Of a stretch of DNA of 24,206 nt, positions 1 through 12,035 are shown one piece after another (positions within the stretch are counted from its first letter, which is position 1; each line of letters opens with the position of its first letter). A program made the translations under genes and the position numbers. The notes under the pieces are model-generated. The model had not been told where the DNA came from and did no database searches. It saw only the letters and a list, made by a program, of their open reading frames with translations. The stretch covers positions 1-24,206 of the forward strand of contig JAYMTL010000192.1 in the NCBI GenBank assembly GCA_036897445.1, in the 5' to 3' direction. The DNA comes from Pelargonium tetragonum (Eukaryota; Streptophyta; Magnoliopsida; Geraniales; Geraniaceae).

Positions 1-376
1 CAGAGTGCCCTTTTTATTTATAAAGAGTTTAGATACTCACCCCTATTATGAAAATGAAGCTTTAAACACACCACCAGGCAGACTGAAGGAGCTACAATTA
101 TAAGGAATAAAGGAGCTTTCCTAAGGGTTTGTGCTTTTTTCTTACTTAATTCTTATTCTTCATGCCTTATTTATTAATTTCTTTAGGAGCTACACCTGGA
201 GCCCTCCTCTTTGCAGCTTTTAAAAGATAAAATAGAGACTTCTACTGTAGGGGCTATGTGCCTATTGTTCCCTTCCCTATCTTAGTCTTGTAGCTAAGAA
301 GTTACTTTATCTATATTAGTTATAGACAGTTCATTCTAGTAGTATACTAACCAACTAAATAAGATCTATTTCCTCA

Positions 377-393
377 TGTCCTATGTAGCTTAT
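377..393 (+). repeat. 17 bp dispersed direct repeat, copy 1
   Basis: The word TGTCCTATGTAGCTTAT is identical at 14166-14182. The similarity extends weakly to the left (CCTC or TCCTC) and stops at once on the right. At this base composition one such pair would be only marginally expected by chance in 24 kb, so it is more likely a scrap of a shared dispersed repeat than a coincidence. Confidence 0.45.
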
Positions 394-1716
394 CGTCAAG
401 GAGGATTGAAACCTTTATGCTTTTTATCAGGGGCAAATTAACCGATAAAGATACTTATTAACTAAATAAAGGGTATCTTATGTTCCATACAAATGTCGCT
501 ATGTAGTAGCTCATTTCAGTTTTAAATATTGTATTAGCGTATTTTTAGGGCCTTTCTCTATAGGACTCTTTAACACACCCCCTCCTTAGAAACACCTTAC
601 CTAGGTATCCTAACTATGTATCGTAATATGCTTTAGGAAGGTTCCATGGAAAGATGCTCAGGAACTCTCTGTGTACAAACCTTTTAGAGAAAGTAGTCTA
701 ATAAGAAGGTTCTTACTAGAATATCCTGTGAAGAAAGACTTCCGAGAACAAAATGTGTTACACAGCTAACTATGCTATGGGAAGTTACAGGCTGTTAGAA
801 CGCAGAAAGGTATTCCCGCTGAAGCGAAGGAGGGTTAGATAGTGGAATATATCTACATACGGCCAACATCTACTTCTTAATTGACTTACTTCTGTTCTGT
901 ATCATACTTTTGATTTTCTTAGGAGAATATCACTGATTACAACACAAAATTGAAACAATTACTTACAAGTCATAAATAGAATCATAAATCTAACTGCTCA
1001 CTTTACTATAACGAGTTGAGTATGAAAATAAGGATGCGAATGTTTTTGTATTTAAGTGATTAAAAAACTAAGACTTCCTAACTACTTAAACTGGACCAGT
1101 AAAGACCAAGAACAACAACCCATTCCTTCCATACTTGCCTTTTACCGGGAAGACATTGGGTTGACATCTCCTATTCCTAACACTTTCACTACCTGACGAA
1201 ACACATAGAAACATAGTAAAAAAGAGCAAGTAATTAAACTAAGAGTAGGCTTCTATTTACTCAAAATAGGGGTCAAAGAAAAGAAGTACTGATCTCGCGA
1301 ATTGTTAGAATGGAATCCTTTATTTGGTAAAAGCATAACTCCAGAACTAGAACTTTCCTCTTATTTGTACTGCCTGTTTTCTTAAGACTCAGAAACTTGA
1401 AACCAAAGTCCTTTAGTCTTTTTCCATTACTAAGGGCTTTTTTTTAGCCCTTCTGTCGTATCTTATGTGTATAGCCAACCCATTCCTTTTTTAGAGGACC
1501 TAGAAGGAACAAAATGGGTTTATCAGCCCTAAGTTTCCCTTGATATAGAGGGGGCTCCCTCCTTTTTTTGTTAATGCCTGGATTTCTCTTTTAGAGATCT
1601 CTGGTTGAAAAGAATACACCGATTTCGGGTTTATTAAGTTAAAACTTGTACTTAAGATTATATACTGGAAATGAAAAAGCACCTATAACCACCTCTAAAC
1701 AAGGCCCTAGTAATTT

Positions 1717-1730
1717 ATTGCTTAAGCAAT
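1717..1730. repeat. 14 bp perfect palindrome
   Basis: ATTGCTTAAGCAAT reads the same on both strands. Arm length and word content (GCTT/AAGC) resemble the mini-palindromes elsewhere in the window, although the centre is TA rather than AA or TT. It sits just before a run of six G. Confidence 0.5.
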
Positions 1731-2379
1731 CCGAGGGGGGATTTATAGCTCATCAAAAGGGAGCCCCGTTTGTAGTGCACGGGGTATTCCTGTGGAAGAA
1801 AAACTAAAGAGTTTTCTATCATATAGGTAAGAACTCTAAAAGTTTGCTCTCTGCTGCCAACAAGGGGTTTCCTTAATACCTCAGACATTATCCTTCCTCA
1901 CGGGGCAATTAGAAGAGTACTGTGAGCCCTTTTTGCATAGCTCTCTAAGCAGCCATGATGCCTTATTACCGGTATTTGCTAACTTACTTTTGACTAAGAG
2001 ACCGAGAAAGCCGAGGAATTTGAATGTGTGTTTTCTACCTTTAGATTGACCCGATCCTTGAGTAGAAAGTGATATTGTATCCTTGTGAAAGCTAGAATAT
2101 CAGGACTCGTCGTCTACAAAGGAAGATGAGGTAGCCGTCCTTCCCTTCCTTAGTTTCTAACACTATAACCAGGGAACACTACGCTTTGAACCAACGTCAT
2201 CTGATCAAAATCACTTGCGTTCTACCGGATAAATTCTTTAGAAAAGGAGGGGCGTGGATGGGGGGCGGGGTTAGCAAGTTACTGCACTTTTCATTTCAAT
2301 AAGCTTAAAGGGTATCTACCAAATACCAGCTCAAAACATAAATACAGAAACTTGTCAAATGAAGATTGAGAGTTTCCTT

Positions 2380-2392
2380 TATATAAGTGATT
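2380..2392 (+). repeat. TATATAAGYGATT motif, copy 1
   Basis: This 13-base word, TATATAAGTGATT here, recurs with a Y difference at 7934-7946 and on the minus strand at 24150-24162. A 12-base version lies at 5339-5350. It resembles a TATA element, but no gene follows any copy, so I treat it as a dispersed short repeat. Confidence 0.45.
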
Positions 2393-3801
2393 TTCATTCC
2401 CTTGTTTTGTTTGTAGTTCGTAACCAAAGAAGTTTAAGAAATTCTAAATAGGCTTATCAACTAAAAGAAGCAATAGAAAAGTTTATTCACATTTCGCTTC
2501 TTACCTATCTTAATAGTGAGTCTACTTAGTAATAGATACTCGCTGTAGAGAACTTTAACAAATCTTCTTTCTAGGTTCAGGAAAGTTAATTAAAGGAAAT
2601 CTCATTAACCCTTTCTTCATATTCGGCTTGTTTTAGTGCCTGGGACTAAGGAATAAAGATTAAGCCCGGGGTTCTTCTTTCTCAAGGAGGGATCCCTTGG
2701 CTTTTATTCTATATACCAATCCCGAAGAATTTCCTACTAAAAGAAGGCCCCTATAATATAGTAATCGAATCCGGGCAAATCCTACTAACTTCTTGAAATT
2801 TCAAAAAGTATAAGTCATAAAAGAAGGCTCGTTCTTATTCTTAAAAGGGTGTCCCCCGTAAGTAATAGTATAGAGAAGTTGTATTAGTGATTTAAAGCAT
2901 AAGCCGGAGTATTCAGGAATTTGTGTTCTTATGACAAGACCCAGCAAAGAAAGTTAGAGTTATATAATAGTAGGGGGAAGGGTTTCCTTTATTTTATTTG
3001 TATTTAGGGGGTAGATAGTCAGGGGTCCCTTGCTGGAGTCTTTTTCCACGGATCAAATTTAATTACAGGTTATAAGGTAAGTCTCTCGAGAATCCGAGTA
3101 AGTAAAGCTTTAGTTATCGTGAAGAAAGTTATGAGGCAGAAAAAGAGGTGAGTCTATGAGCTTTTTACAAATCGAATAATGAATATTGTATATTTCTTAG
3201 TAAGCCCTAACTGTGTACCTAAAAAATGGCTAAATGGAAGATTAGATAATCACACTTAAGCTCTTTTTCAAATTAAGATTCGTTATCATTGGTCTTTAAA
3301 ACCCTATTACTATTTGAAGGTACTTTTTTAAGAATAAAGGTTTTAGTACAAGGTAATTTTTTGACTTTATAACCTAAGTGTTATAGAGTCAATCCTAAAT
3401 TAATGAGGGGCTTAAGCCCTCTTCCATCTTCTATTTTAACTGTGCTACAAAAAAGCGTTCTCAACTAGCAGCCTGCTGCCTCCATATCACGGAACTTTTT
3501 CAGTATACAGGGATTCCCTACCCTACGGGTTCTTATGTCCTCTAATAATATATAATGGGAATTAGACCCGTAGTTAATTGTTAATTCTGTAAAGCGTAAA
3601 TAAGGTTTATTAAGGAGGGACTCGTTCAGTAAGAGAGTTTAGTGTTTACTAAAGAGAACCCCGGCCGAGTTTACCTCACTTTCGCAAGACCCGAGATAAA
3701 AGCAAACAGGGTTAAAGTCTCGAGCAGCAAGACGGATTAGAAGCGACCAGAATTAAAAAATGAAGTTGTATAACACAAGTTACTCATGAAAACTTTTTGC
3801 T

Positions 3802-3815
3802 CAAGCATTTGCTTG
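3802..3815. repeat. Mini-palindrome CAAGCA-TT-TGCTTG
   Basis: A perfect 6 bp inverted repeat with a TT centre. Its left part, CAAGCATTT, is also found inside a 20 bp exact repeat at 20798-20817 and 23546-23565, where the right arm has decayed. That links this isolated copy to the family concentrated at 20-24 kb. Confidence 0.55.
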
Positions 3816-5242
3816 CTCTACAGGAGGCTCTTAACTGACTCTGTCTAGAATAAAAAAAATGATACCCAGTCAGAGAAGGCTTTTCCAAGAACCGAAAGGA
3901 GTATTAAACTTTCCTGTTGCTTTACAAAGTAATTTATGGGCTTTCTAAACCAGTACAACAAGTGGGGGTCATTACTCCCCCAGGTATTTCGCTGTGTAGA
4001 ACATATTACTTTTGACTTTGCACGCCCCCTTTTTATTTAGCCTAATTCGCGAATAACTTTTAAGTTAAAGTACGTGCAGATGCTAGGATGTCTCATACAT
4101 ATAATAGAAAGAGGAGTCTCCGAGCCTACTAAAAACTAAAAAAAGCATTCCTGGATCACCCTATTGCAAGGGTTTTCTGACCCGGATTTAATGCTTAAAG
4201 TGGTCTAACAGACACCTTCTACTCCTCAACAAGACTCCTTTGTTTTAAGATACAATTCAAAAGGTTTAGCCCCTCCCTTTAGTAAAATTCCCTTACCGCA
4301 TCTAAACTTTGATTTTGTTCCTCTTCCTAGCTGTACTTATATCTCTTTTGGCTGTTGCTTGGTAAAGATTTGCGTAGCTAAAGGTGGGTATGCGTTAGAT
4401 AGACACAACAGGTGATACGTAATTTATAGAGTATTTGGTATCTCGGAAAAGAATCCAATAAAGGAAACTGAGTACTATATAGCATAGACTACGCAGGACG
4501 CTCCTGTTTCTAATTTATAAGATTAGTTACGGAAAGCTTAAAGGAATATGAACTCTAGGGGATACCCGATTAAGCTCAAGATAAACCTGTTTCTTACTAG
4601 AAGCTTTAGACTCTCTCTTAGAAATTGAGTAGGGAAAAACCCTGGTTTACAACAAGTTCAGTGCCAATCAAACGGGAAAGTCCCTACATTAAATTAAGTA
4701 GTGCAAGAAAAGTATGCTTTAACTAACAAAAGCATATAACTTAGACTCCTCTTCCGTCTTCTTTTGAAAACAAAGTAGAGTCAAACTTGCTTTACTCTTA
4801 CCTGCCTGAAATCCTAGCAAGGAGACTCCTGGCTTTAAGAATCCGGTAAACCATCTCCAAATAAAGGAAACCCCGTAGTGCTTCGTTACTTCCTTGTGAT
4901 AGAATTCTCATTACAAACCTAGCTTATAAGAAAGTAGATACGGGTATTAAGAAACAAGCTATGAGTAAGAAGCAAAAGGGTAAGACCCTCAATCACTTAG
5001 ATAAAGTAAGACTTTTTCTGTCACTCTAATATAAGTAAGATAGTAAGTGACATAGAGTATCATAAATTCTATTAGTTAATTGTCTCCTTTTCAAGGAAAT
5101 ACTGCAGAAATCCTAGAAACCATGAGTTCAAATCCTATACTTACTAGTAATTTAGTCGGTTAAGACAAGGGGAAGTGTAAGAAACCTTTTGATACTGTTC
5201 CCTTTTCAACTTCTTGTACACTTGAAGTAATTCAACTAAAAC

Positions 5243-5275
5243 TGACTTTTACCTAGATTCGAACCTATGGCCGCT
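5243..5275 (-). pseudogene. tRNA-like relic, T-arm resembling trnP
   Basis: On the minus strand the sequence reads GGCCATAGGTTCGAATC, which has the T-loop consensus GGTTCGAATC and a flank like the 3' part of plant mitochondrial trnP as I remember it. The 3' T-stem strand is only partly complementary and no convincing acceptor, D-arm or anticodon arm follows, so it cannot be a working tRNA. The word ATTCGAACCTATG (plus strand) recurs at 7814-7826. It could also be a chance B-box. Confidence 0.35.
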
Positions 5276-7805
5276 TTTTAAATAAGACTCGGATTTCCCG
5301 AGTGTGAACTGGAATAAAAAGTTCAATTCAGAAAGATTTATATAAGCGATGTCAACCCCTTACCTTACTCTTTTCGTGTTGTACCTCCCATTTCTAAGAA
5401 TTGCACGGAGCACTTTTTATGCTTTAGTGAGTCCCCGGTATCCCGCCCCTTTTTTCTATTCTATACTAATAACAGACCTGATTTCACTTAATATTTGTGC
5501 TTGGTTAGGCTCACAATAACGAGAAATAAAAAGCCTTTAAGCTAACAACAGAGAGACCCCCGCAAGAGTGCAGTTATACAATAACCCAACCTCTTACTCT
5601 TACCTAGTCGGCTAGTTTTGAACTCAGTCCAAAGGATACCTAGATTTTATTTGAACTGTCTTACAGGAAATTTTTAGACAATAGATAACTTAATATAGAA
5701 CAAATCGTTAATAAGTAGCAGGGGTTTCTTATAGAAAGTACAAGTATTAGCCTTTCATTTCTTTTTAGATCCAGCTGCAACCTGATTAGAATGTATTGGT
5801 TCAAACCCTTCCTCTTGGGGAAGTTAGTCTAAATTGCACTCAGTATTTCCCGCTGAAAGGGTTCTTTCTTATAGGAAATAGGAAAAGGTATAGCCCATAG
5901 CCCTAGGATAAGGGGGCTTTTTTAGGTTGTAGTCTAAAGAGGCCGCCTAAAAATATACCAAGGTTTCCCGTGAAGTATCTGTTAGCTTGCACGCTTCTCT
6001 GACAGCAAGGGCAGGGCCTCAATTCTAAAACAGAAACCCAAAATCCTGTTTCCGGGGGTCTTAAATTCTAAATAAAACCTCCACTTAAGACTTAGCCAAA
6101 CTTATACTTGATAGTTAAGCAAATGGATTTAGGAATAGGAAAGAAAGCTCTTTTAGAGTACAGATAAAGAGGTCTTGTATACTACTAGACGTTAAAACGG
6201 AATTTAAACAAAGATCTTTCAAGGTTGCACTAGCTAAGCTTTCTTAGAATTTTAAGAACCTGCTTAGAAACTTCTGGACTCTTGCAATTACCCTTTCTTT
6301 ATAGGTTATACTAAAGACTTTGACTTGCTATATAACTCCTCAATAAACAGAATTATAGAGCCTTTTACTTCGCTTTGAGACATAAAAAGTAGGAATAGTA
6401 ACTATCTCTACAAATAAGAAATAAGGAGACCGGGGATTTCTTGTCTACACAATGCCCTTAATCTAATCTTTTTCTAATTTAGGATAATTCTGAATTTTAT
6501 ACTCGGTTTGCATTCTTTGTTAAGTCAATCTTTGGTAAATACGGATGCACTTTTAACGGGTTCCCAGTTTACTTTTTCGAAGTTTTCTGCTTAGGTTCTA
6601 TCAAAAGCTTTATACTGACATTCTCTTTTATTTTATCTAGATCTCATTTTCGTACCTTTCAAAAATCCTGATGTAAGCAAGAGTTCCACTCATCAAGGAA
6701 GCTTAGATCTTTTTGTGACACGTTTAGGTTCTTTTTCTGCCTTATAGCATTAAAGGTTGGAATATCAGATGAAAGGCAGCCTAATATTTCCACTTTACTA
6801 AAAATCTCTCTCACTTACAAGTTAAGCCTTACCTAACAGTGCTAAATTAACATAGCTACTAGAAAATACACGAGTTCAAGGCCACTGGAACCCAGATCCA
6901 GGAATAGAAGAGACTCTCTACAGCTATAAGCTCCGAGTACTTGAGAGGAGTTTGGGTATTTTCTATTACAAAAAGTTAGTAATGCTAGAGGCTTTTTTGG
7001 ATCTCCAGCTCATGGAAGTAGTATAATTTTGAGGGATTCCTAAAGGTCATAGAAAGCTGTAGCTCTTCATTCAGTTACAGTTTTCGCAGTAAAGCTTTAT
7101 AATATATTAGTTTTTATTTTATAACAAAACCAGAATTTTTTAATATCTACAAATTTCTCATCTAGTTTATTCAAATTCTTATGGCATAAAGCTCCCAACT
7201 TATTTCTTGCAAAAAGTGTATTGATTTTATTCTTAATTTAGGGCCCGACTTGAGGGGGTGGGTTCTCCCGCTTAGAGAAAAAGTTCATTGTAATATGCTC
7301 TATATAAACGCAAGGTGCATATAACTATGAGTACGCAGAAATTCTTTATTTACTTTCTAAGTTAGGAGCTTCTATAGAATTCGTTACATAACACTACGCA
7401 CTCCGAGGAATCTAGGACTTTTTAATTAGCAAGAATTTAAGCGGATCCTATGCATTCTAGCAAGAACCTCTATTCTCTTACAGGATTTCTTTGATATACA
7501 TTATACACCCTTGCCCCGTATTTTTAGGTTGGGCCTTTTTTGAATAAGCTAACGCGGGTTTAGTGTGTTATTCTTGTATAGAAGTTTATATAAGACCCCA
7601 ACCTCCTGTTGTAATACATTAGGAAAGTTTTAGTTTTATAGTACTGGAGCTGTTGCTATTAATTCAGAATAGGATTTAGATTAGAAATTTTGGTACAAAG
7701 TATTGCATTTCTAAACCAAAGGTTATATTAATACCTAACTAGTATATAAAAGACTCCTTATAACAATTTCGAGACTTAGTTATAAATTCTCTTACGAGCA
7801 ATTCT
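5276..7805. other. Gene-free, stop-rich AT-rich DNA
   Basis: No open frame of 60 codons exists here on either strand, fewer than expected for random DNA of this composition. A 12-base relative of the TATATAAG motif lies at 5339-5350. A T-arm-like word TTGGTTCAAACCC near 5798-5810 has no tRNA around it. Nothing else could be supported. Confidence 0.65.
5339..5350 (+). repeat. TATATAAGYGAT motif, copy 2
   Basis: TATATAAGCGAT matches the first 12 bases of the shared motif. The next base is G, where the other copies have T. No gene follows. Confidence 0.4.
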
Positions 7806-7832
7806 AGGGTATAATTCGAACCTATGTGCTCC
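7806..7832 (-). pseudogene. tRNA-like relic, T-arm only
   Basis: The minus strand contains ACATAGGTTCGAATTATACC, a T-loop with a partial stem and an acceptor-like tail. It shares 13 bases with the relic at 5243-5275, so both may derive from one tRNA or one tRNA-derived repeat. The 5' half is not recognisable and no function is likely. Confidence 0.3.
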
Positions 7833-10162
7833 TGTTAGGTTACGCCTTGATTTATACAAAAGAAAATAAAGAGTAAGTTTATACCTTTTTATAAAAAAAA
7901 AATTATACTAATTATACTAAATAAAATTTGTTCTATATAAGCGATTCTATTGCCCGAGAATTCTTCAATCTGCTTTTCTTAATCAGGAACTTCCCTTGGT
8001 AGAGAGCTGCTGGGTTATCCTTGATAAGTTCATTTTATTATAGGCGTCCTCAAGGCTTGCTTCCTAGAAACCATACATAAAGGTAATAAAATTAATTAAG
8101 GTATACGTTCCAAATATAGCTACAACCTGCTAGTAAAAAGAGACTAGAATCTCTTTAGGAGTTGTTGATTCTTATTAAGAAGTTTTTTATAGGAACCTAA
8201 ATTTTATTTCGTTTAAACCTTCAGCTCTGATAGACAGGAAAGATAAGGATTCTCGGTGTAAATAGCATAAGTTCATAAACCCAGTATAATAGAAAGCACA
8301 TAAACACTTATAACTCCAGGGAATAATTTAGTATTAACATAAAGATATTTTTAGAAAAGATTAAAAGATAGAATTCAGAAGTTTTCTTTACAAAAAAGGG
8401 ACTAAAAAGTACAGGGGAAAGTTATGCTTTAGGTTAACGAGAAGGAAGTACATATACAATTCCACCAGGATTTTATGAGATCCAAGAAGGCAGAAACTGC
8501 AAGCACTCCAGTAAGAGTTATAGAAAAAGAGTCTTCTCTGCCTGCTTAGGAATCTTCATAGCTCTTGAGAAGCTTACATTTTATACTTAGTACGTCCTTG
8601 CATACTCTTATTATGTACTAAACCTTCCAGGATCCTTGTACCTTCTTTCCAAGCTGCTATACTTTTATTTAATAAACTTACATATGCTTGTAAAACCCTA
8701 TCTAGATCTAGTAGATACTTAGTTATATAGAAATTGTCTTGACATTACACAGAGGAATAAAAAAAGACTCTCACTTAGACTTAGTATTACCCTGAGACTA
8801 GCTAGCTAAAAACTAAGGAAAATTTGCGCCTATAAACCCTTAGAATTCATTATATAAATTAAATGAAATACTTGAAGAGGGCTCTGGCCGAGAGGGACTT
8901 TACTTCTCCTAACATTGGCAAAGGGGCTCACATATGAAAAGGAAAATGTTGTATATAATGCGAGATCCTTTTATTACTTAAACTTTTTTGAGCTTCCCTT
9001 TTTTAGTGAATTTATGCAATTAGTTGATCAAGACTTTTCTCATAACTTTCAATTTAAGTAAGTGTGTTCGTATAATCTAATAATTTTCTAAATGACTTTA
9101 CCAGTGTATATATACGAAGCAAAAGGCCCATCTACCCACTTTAAAAATCCAGATGGAATGTCCTTTCCTAAGGAGGGGTTACAAAAGGAATTGTTTATTT
9201 TCTGATAAAAAAGTACGCTCTTTTAACTCCCCTGTAGACCCTACATTATAAACAAGCAGAGAGCAAAAAACCTATTTTTGTAAATGTAATTGGATCCATG
9301 CTCCTTATAAAAGAAGTACTTCTTGTCAGAAAGATATATTTGAAATTAATGCCCAAAACTTAGACTCAGAAACATTAACCATACACTATTAAAAAGCAGG
9401 AATGAAAATAAGTTGCAACATAATAAAAGCAAAATCCTAGCTGGAAAACAACTTAGAGTCTCTGTTGTATAATACTGTAGGAATTTCTATTTGTAGCATA
9501 AAGGTTCCCATTTTTGGAGTGTATTAATTTTACGAGAAACTTTTCTTAGCTCCTAGATTTTTCGGTAAGGGGGATTTCACTATATGCAGAAGCAGTAAAC
9601 ACCGGATAGTTAACCTACAACTTAACTTATTCGGACTCTATGAAGGAGCTGAATACATACGTAATGTTCTTTCCTTTTTATGACGAACTAGCTCAAAATT
9701 TTCTATTATTTTTGTTAAAGAGAAAAGAGAAGCATCGTACTAATGGAGAGCCCGAATCTTATATACTTAATTACAACGGAAACCGACCTAGGATCCTCAA
9801 TTGGCAGGCTGATTCTAAAAAATAGAGTTTGACTTACCTTTATCTATCCAGAAATTGAACAGGATTCCTATATAGTAGTTTACTCTCGAGTCGAGTATTC
9901 TTTACTCTGGACACTGGAAGTTGATACATACCTTTTTACTAACTATCAAAGTCAAAGTTTCTTGTTGATAAGCCTAAGAAGAACTTACTCACGTGGACCC
10001 CTTTGCAACCAAGCATCTCAACCTTGTTGACTGACTTACATCCCTTTCCCAATATATCAACTTCTAGTGCTGCTTAGATCCTAATTCTTTTTTCCTTTTT
10101 GTAAAATGTTGAGCAATAGGGCTTATATAATCACCAATTTTGACTAGTACTAAGTTCTTTTT
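7833..10162. other. Gene-free, stop-rich AT-rich DNA
   Basis: No gene is supported. A 61-codon frame at 9640-9825 (plus strand) encodes a Lys-rich peptide with no recognisable motif; its start context and codon use give no reason to call it real. The stretch also holds a short AT tandem repeat near 7902-7920 (ATTATACTA twice), the third TATATAAGYGATT motif, and a 7 bp hairpin (AAAGAGA with TCTCTTT) at 8137-8156. Confidence 0.65.
7934..7946 (+). repeat. TATATAAGYGATT motif, copy 3
   Basis: TATATAAGCGATT is identical to copy 1 except for C at the Y position. It lies just after a short AT-rich tandem repeat. No open frame follows. Confidence 0.45.
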
Positions 10163-10226
10163 GATGATGATACGACTTGAACCTGCGGCCGTTAGGTTAA
10201 AAGCCAAGTGCTCTACCACTTTCAAA
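10163..10226 (-). pseudogene. Degenerate tRNA-Lys(UUU)-like relic
   Basis: Read on the minus strand, GGTAGAGCAC is the 3' side of a D-arm. It is followed by an anticodon region GGCTTTTAACC with a UUU anticodon in a CTTTTAA loop, then GCAGGTTCAAGTC as T-arm. Spacing between these parts is normal for a tRNA and the match to plant mitochondrial trnK, from memory, is close over about 45 bases. The 3' T-stem (CGTAT where CCTGC would pair) and the acceptor no longer pair, and the 5' side of the D-stem is lost. It is best read as a dead trnK copy or the head of a tRNA-derived repeat. Confidence 0.55.
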
Positions 10227-11875
10227 ACTTTGAGTGAGAGGATATAGGATTAGTATGTCGACAAAGTCGGAATGAAAATTCTCTATACCTATTTTTGTAT
10301 CTATTCCTAAAACAACAATTCCATGCAAAGAGGCTTGAACAAAGGAAATAGGATAGAAGTTCGTATCGTATTATAATAAGCAAATAGAAGATTTTTTTTA
10401 TATAAGGCAAGTTTATCTTGAATAAAATGCTTTCTATTCTTTCTATATTCCTCAAACTCAAACTAGAGCAAACCAAGAAGAAACAAGTATGGACTTTCAT
10501 TAATAAGTCCTTGATCTTTCTGGGAACTGGGAATAGGAGTGGGTAACAAGCCCATAGGCCCAGCTTACCCTTTCTTATTCATCTGTCCTTGAGGTATGGT
10601 TCCTTTTCTTAAAACCTGATATAGAAGTCTTATTCTTGCAGGTGCTACTCTTCCGGTTTCTTACTCTTGTTTTAGTCTTTAAGGAGGATCTTGACCATTT
10701 CCTTTTGTGTTATTGGTATTGGTGTTCCTGTATTGTTAGAGGTAATCAGTTTACAACAAAGAGAATAGGGTAGCTAAAAGAGAGTTTAGTTTCTTATTAT
10801 ATACATTGGAATAAAAGATATAAAGAAAGTGTATGTCTCCTGTTATTATAGCTCTCCTCCTTGCTCTTTGTGCTTGAAAGTCCCGCTAAAGGAAGGCGCG
10901 GGGAATTCTCTAACTAAGGTACTACTAGTACTGGGGTTTCCTTCTATTTGTATTTAGAAGTCTTGTGCTTTATGAAAAAGATAATTGACTCTGGTTTTTC
11001 CTACTTTAATGGAGATGAAGTTGAAAGGCTAAGCTTTTCGGGAGAATTTGGGTTCTTGTTATTTCTTAGTTGGTTATCTTACTTCTATTTATTATATATA
11101 GTGTTCTGGGGCTTTTGATTTTGAGCCCTTGTAGCTGGTGTATTCTGTACTCTAGAAAGTCCTGGGTTTCCGGTTTAGAAGGGAATTAGATCTAAAGAAT
11201 TTAGTAATTTAGTAAGCAAGAGATTCCTACTAGGTTAGTAGTTTCTTTTATTCTGTATTCTATGCCACTAAAAGAATAAATGCGTAAAGGTTTTCAGTAA
11301 ATGAAGTAGAGTTTAAGGTTTAAATTATGTCGGGTATTCTTTAGTTTTTATGCTTACGATTGCCTGTAAATAAAAGACTTTTACAAGAAAGAATTTATAT
11401 AAGTCAAAATTGCTAAGTCGAGGACAAGGGATTCCTAAAAATTTCCTATATCAATTGAACTTAAACTCTATTGTTGCCTGAAAAGCTTAGGAACTTCCCT
11501 GTCTGGAATCCCCTTAATAACTCACTCACTATCTCTTAGAAATCCCTTTGATGCTAACTGCAAAAAACTAGAACCAGAATCTATATTTACTATCTTGGAA
11601 TTGAAAAATTGTAAACCAGAACCCATAGTAAACAAGCCAACCCTTCCTGTGTTTACCTGGAATCCTAAAACTTGAGTTCACCGGAAATTAACCAACTTGA
11701 CTAAACTTCTTCTTCATAGACCCTTTTCTCAGGGTGCCACCTTTTGTTAGAAGTAGCAGCTGTACCTAAAAGCTAGACTCTATAGGAGCTTGTTCTTCTT
11801 CTTGTTAACGTAGCTAATTACTTATTTATAACTATAGGAGATTCTATGGAAGTTCTTTCTATTTGTAGATAGTAC
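10227..11875. other. Gene-free DNA before the decayed repeat cluster
   Basis: A 92-codon minus-strand frame at 10222-10500 overlaps the end of the tRNA-like relic and looks like no protein I know, so it is left out as a gene. From about 10.9 to 11.2 kb the plus strand is rich in G and T (GGGTTTCCGG, TCTGG), the complement of the CCAGAA and CCGGAA words found downstream. This could mean an inverted relative of the 11.9-14.6 kb repeats, but I could not align it convincingly. Confidence 0.55.
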
Positions 11876-12035
11876 TAGTCCTAAGGAATATACCTCTTGC
11901 ATTATTTGACTTTATCGTTAGCAGAGGTAAGCTTGCTTAGAAAGATAATGAATACATCTCTATTACGGAGTAAATATCTTTATTTACGAGGGCTTAAGAT
12001 AGTCTTAGAGATAAACCCTGCATACACTATAACCC
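11876..12035 (+). repeat. Decayed dispersed repeat, copy A
   Basis: Recognisable blocks are CCTAAGGAATATACCTCTTG, CTTTATCGTTAG, the palindrome GGTAAGCTTGCTTAG, GAATACATCTC, and GGAGTAAATATC followed by TTTACGAGG. They occur in the same order in copy B (TAAGGAGAATTCCTC, CTTTAATCGATAATGAG, ATCTCTTTTACTGAGTAAAC) and in copy C. Identity is low and indels are common, so the copies are old. No coding capacity was seen. Boundaries are approximate. Confidence 0.5.
11923..11940. repeat. 18 bp exact repeat containing TAAGC-TT-GCTTA
   Basis: AGAGGTAAGCTTGCTTAG is identical at 13119-13136, and 15 of its bases recur at 21091-21105. The core, TAAGC-TT-GCTTA, is a perfect inverted repeat with a TT centre. 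It lies inside copy A of the decayed repeat. Confidence 0.65.

Larger units (their letters stand above)
1..5242. other. Gene-free, stop-rich AT-rich DNA
   Basis: No coding region could be supported on either strand. The longest open frame is a 60-codon minus-strand frame at 1500-1682 that resembles no known protein. TAA, TAG, CTA and TTA words are very frequent while short runs of C and G persist, which gives the TpA-rich texture discussed under findings. Within it are a 14 bp perfect palindrome at 1717-1730, a CAAGCA-TT-TGCTTG palindrome at 3802-3815, one copy of the TATATAAGYGATT motif at 2380-2392, several GGGA-YCCC words, and a 7 bp inverted repeat (5020-5026 with 5046-5052). A 17 bp word at 377-393 recurs at 14166-14182. 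Nothing else was seen. Confidence 0.7.

Noticed and set aside
1500-1682. 60-codon minus-strand frame
   Set aside because: No motif, no conserved features, and one frame of this length is expected by chance in DNA of this composition.
5101-5145. GAGTTCAAATCCTATA as a tRNA T-arm
   Set aside because: No D-arm or anticodon arm at tRNA spacing upstream.
5791-5815. TTGGTTCAAACCC as a tRNA T-arm
   Set aside because: The stem pairs poorly and neither an anticodon arm nor an acceptor lies nearby.
9640-9825. 61-codon plus-strand frame with a Lys-rich peptide
   Set aside because: No family resemblance and no supporting neighbour; likely chance.
10163-10200. GATGATA/GATGAT words checked as part of a reverse transcriptase motif
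   Set aside because: They belong to the tRNA-like relic and the surrounding frames are closed.
10222-10500. 92-codon minus-strand frame
   Set aside because: Its end overlaps the tRNA-like relic and its peptide is rich in Ser, Leu, Ile and Tyr with no recognisable domain.
10980-11200. Possible inverted copy of the A-D repeat
   Set aside because: Only complementary word flavour (TCTGG, TTTCCGG) was seen; no ordered block alignment could be made by eye.
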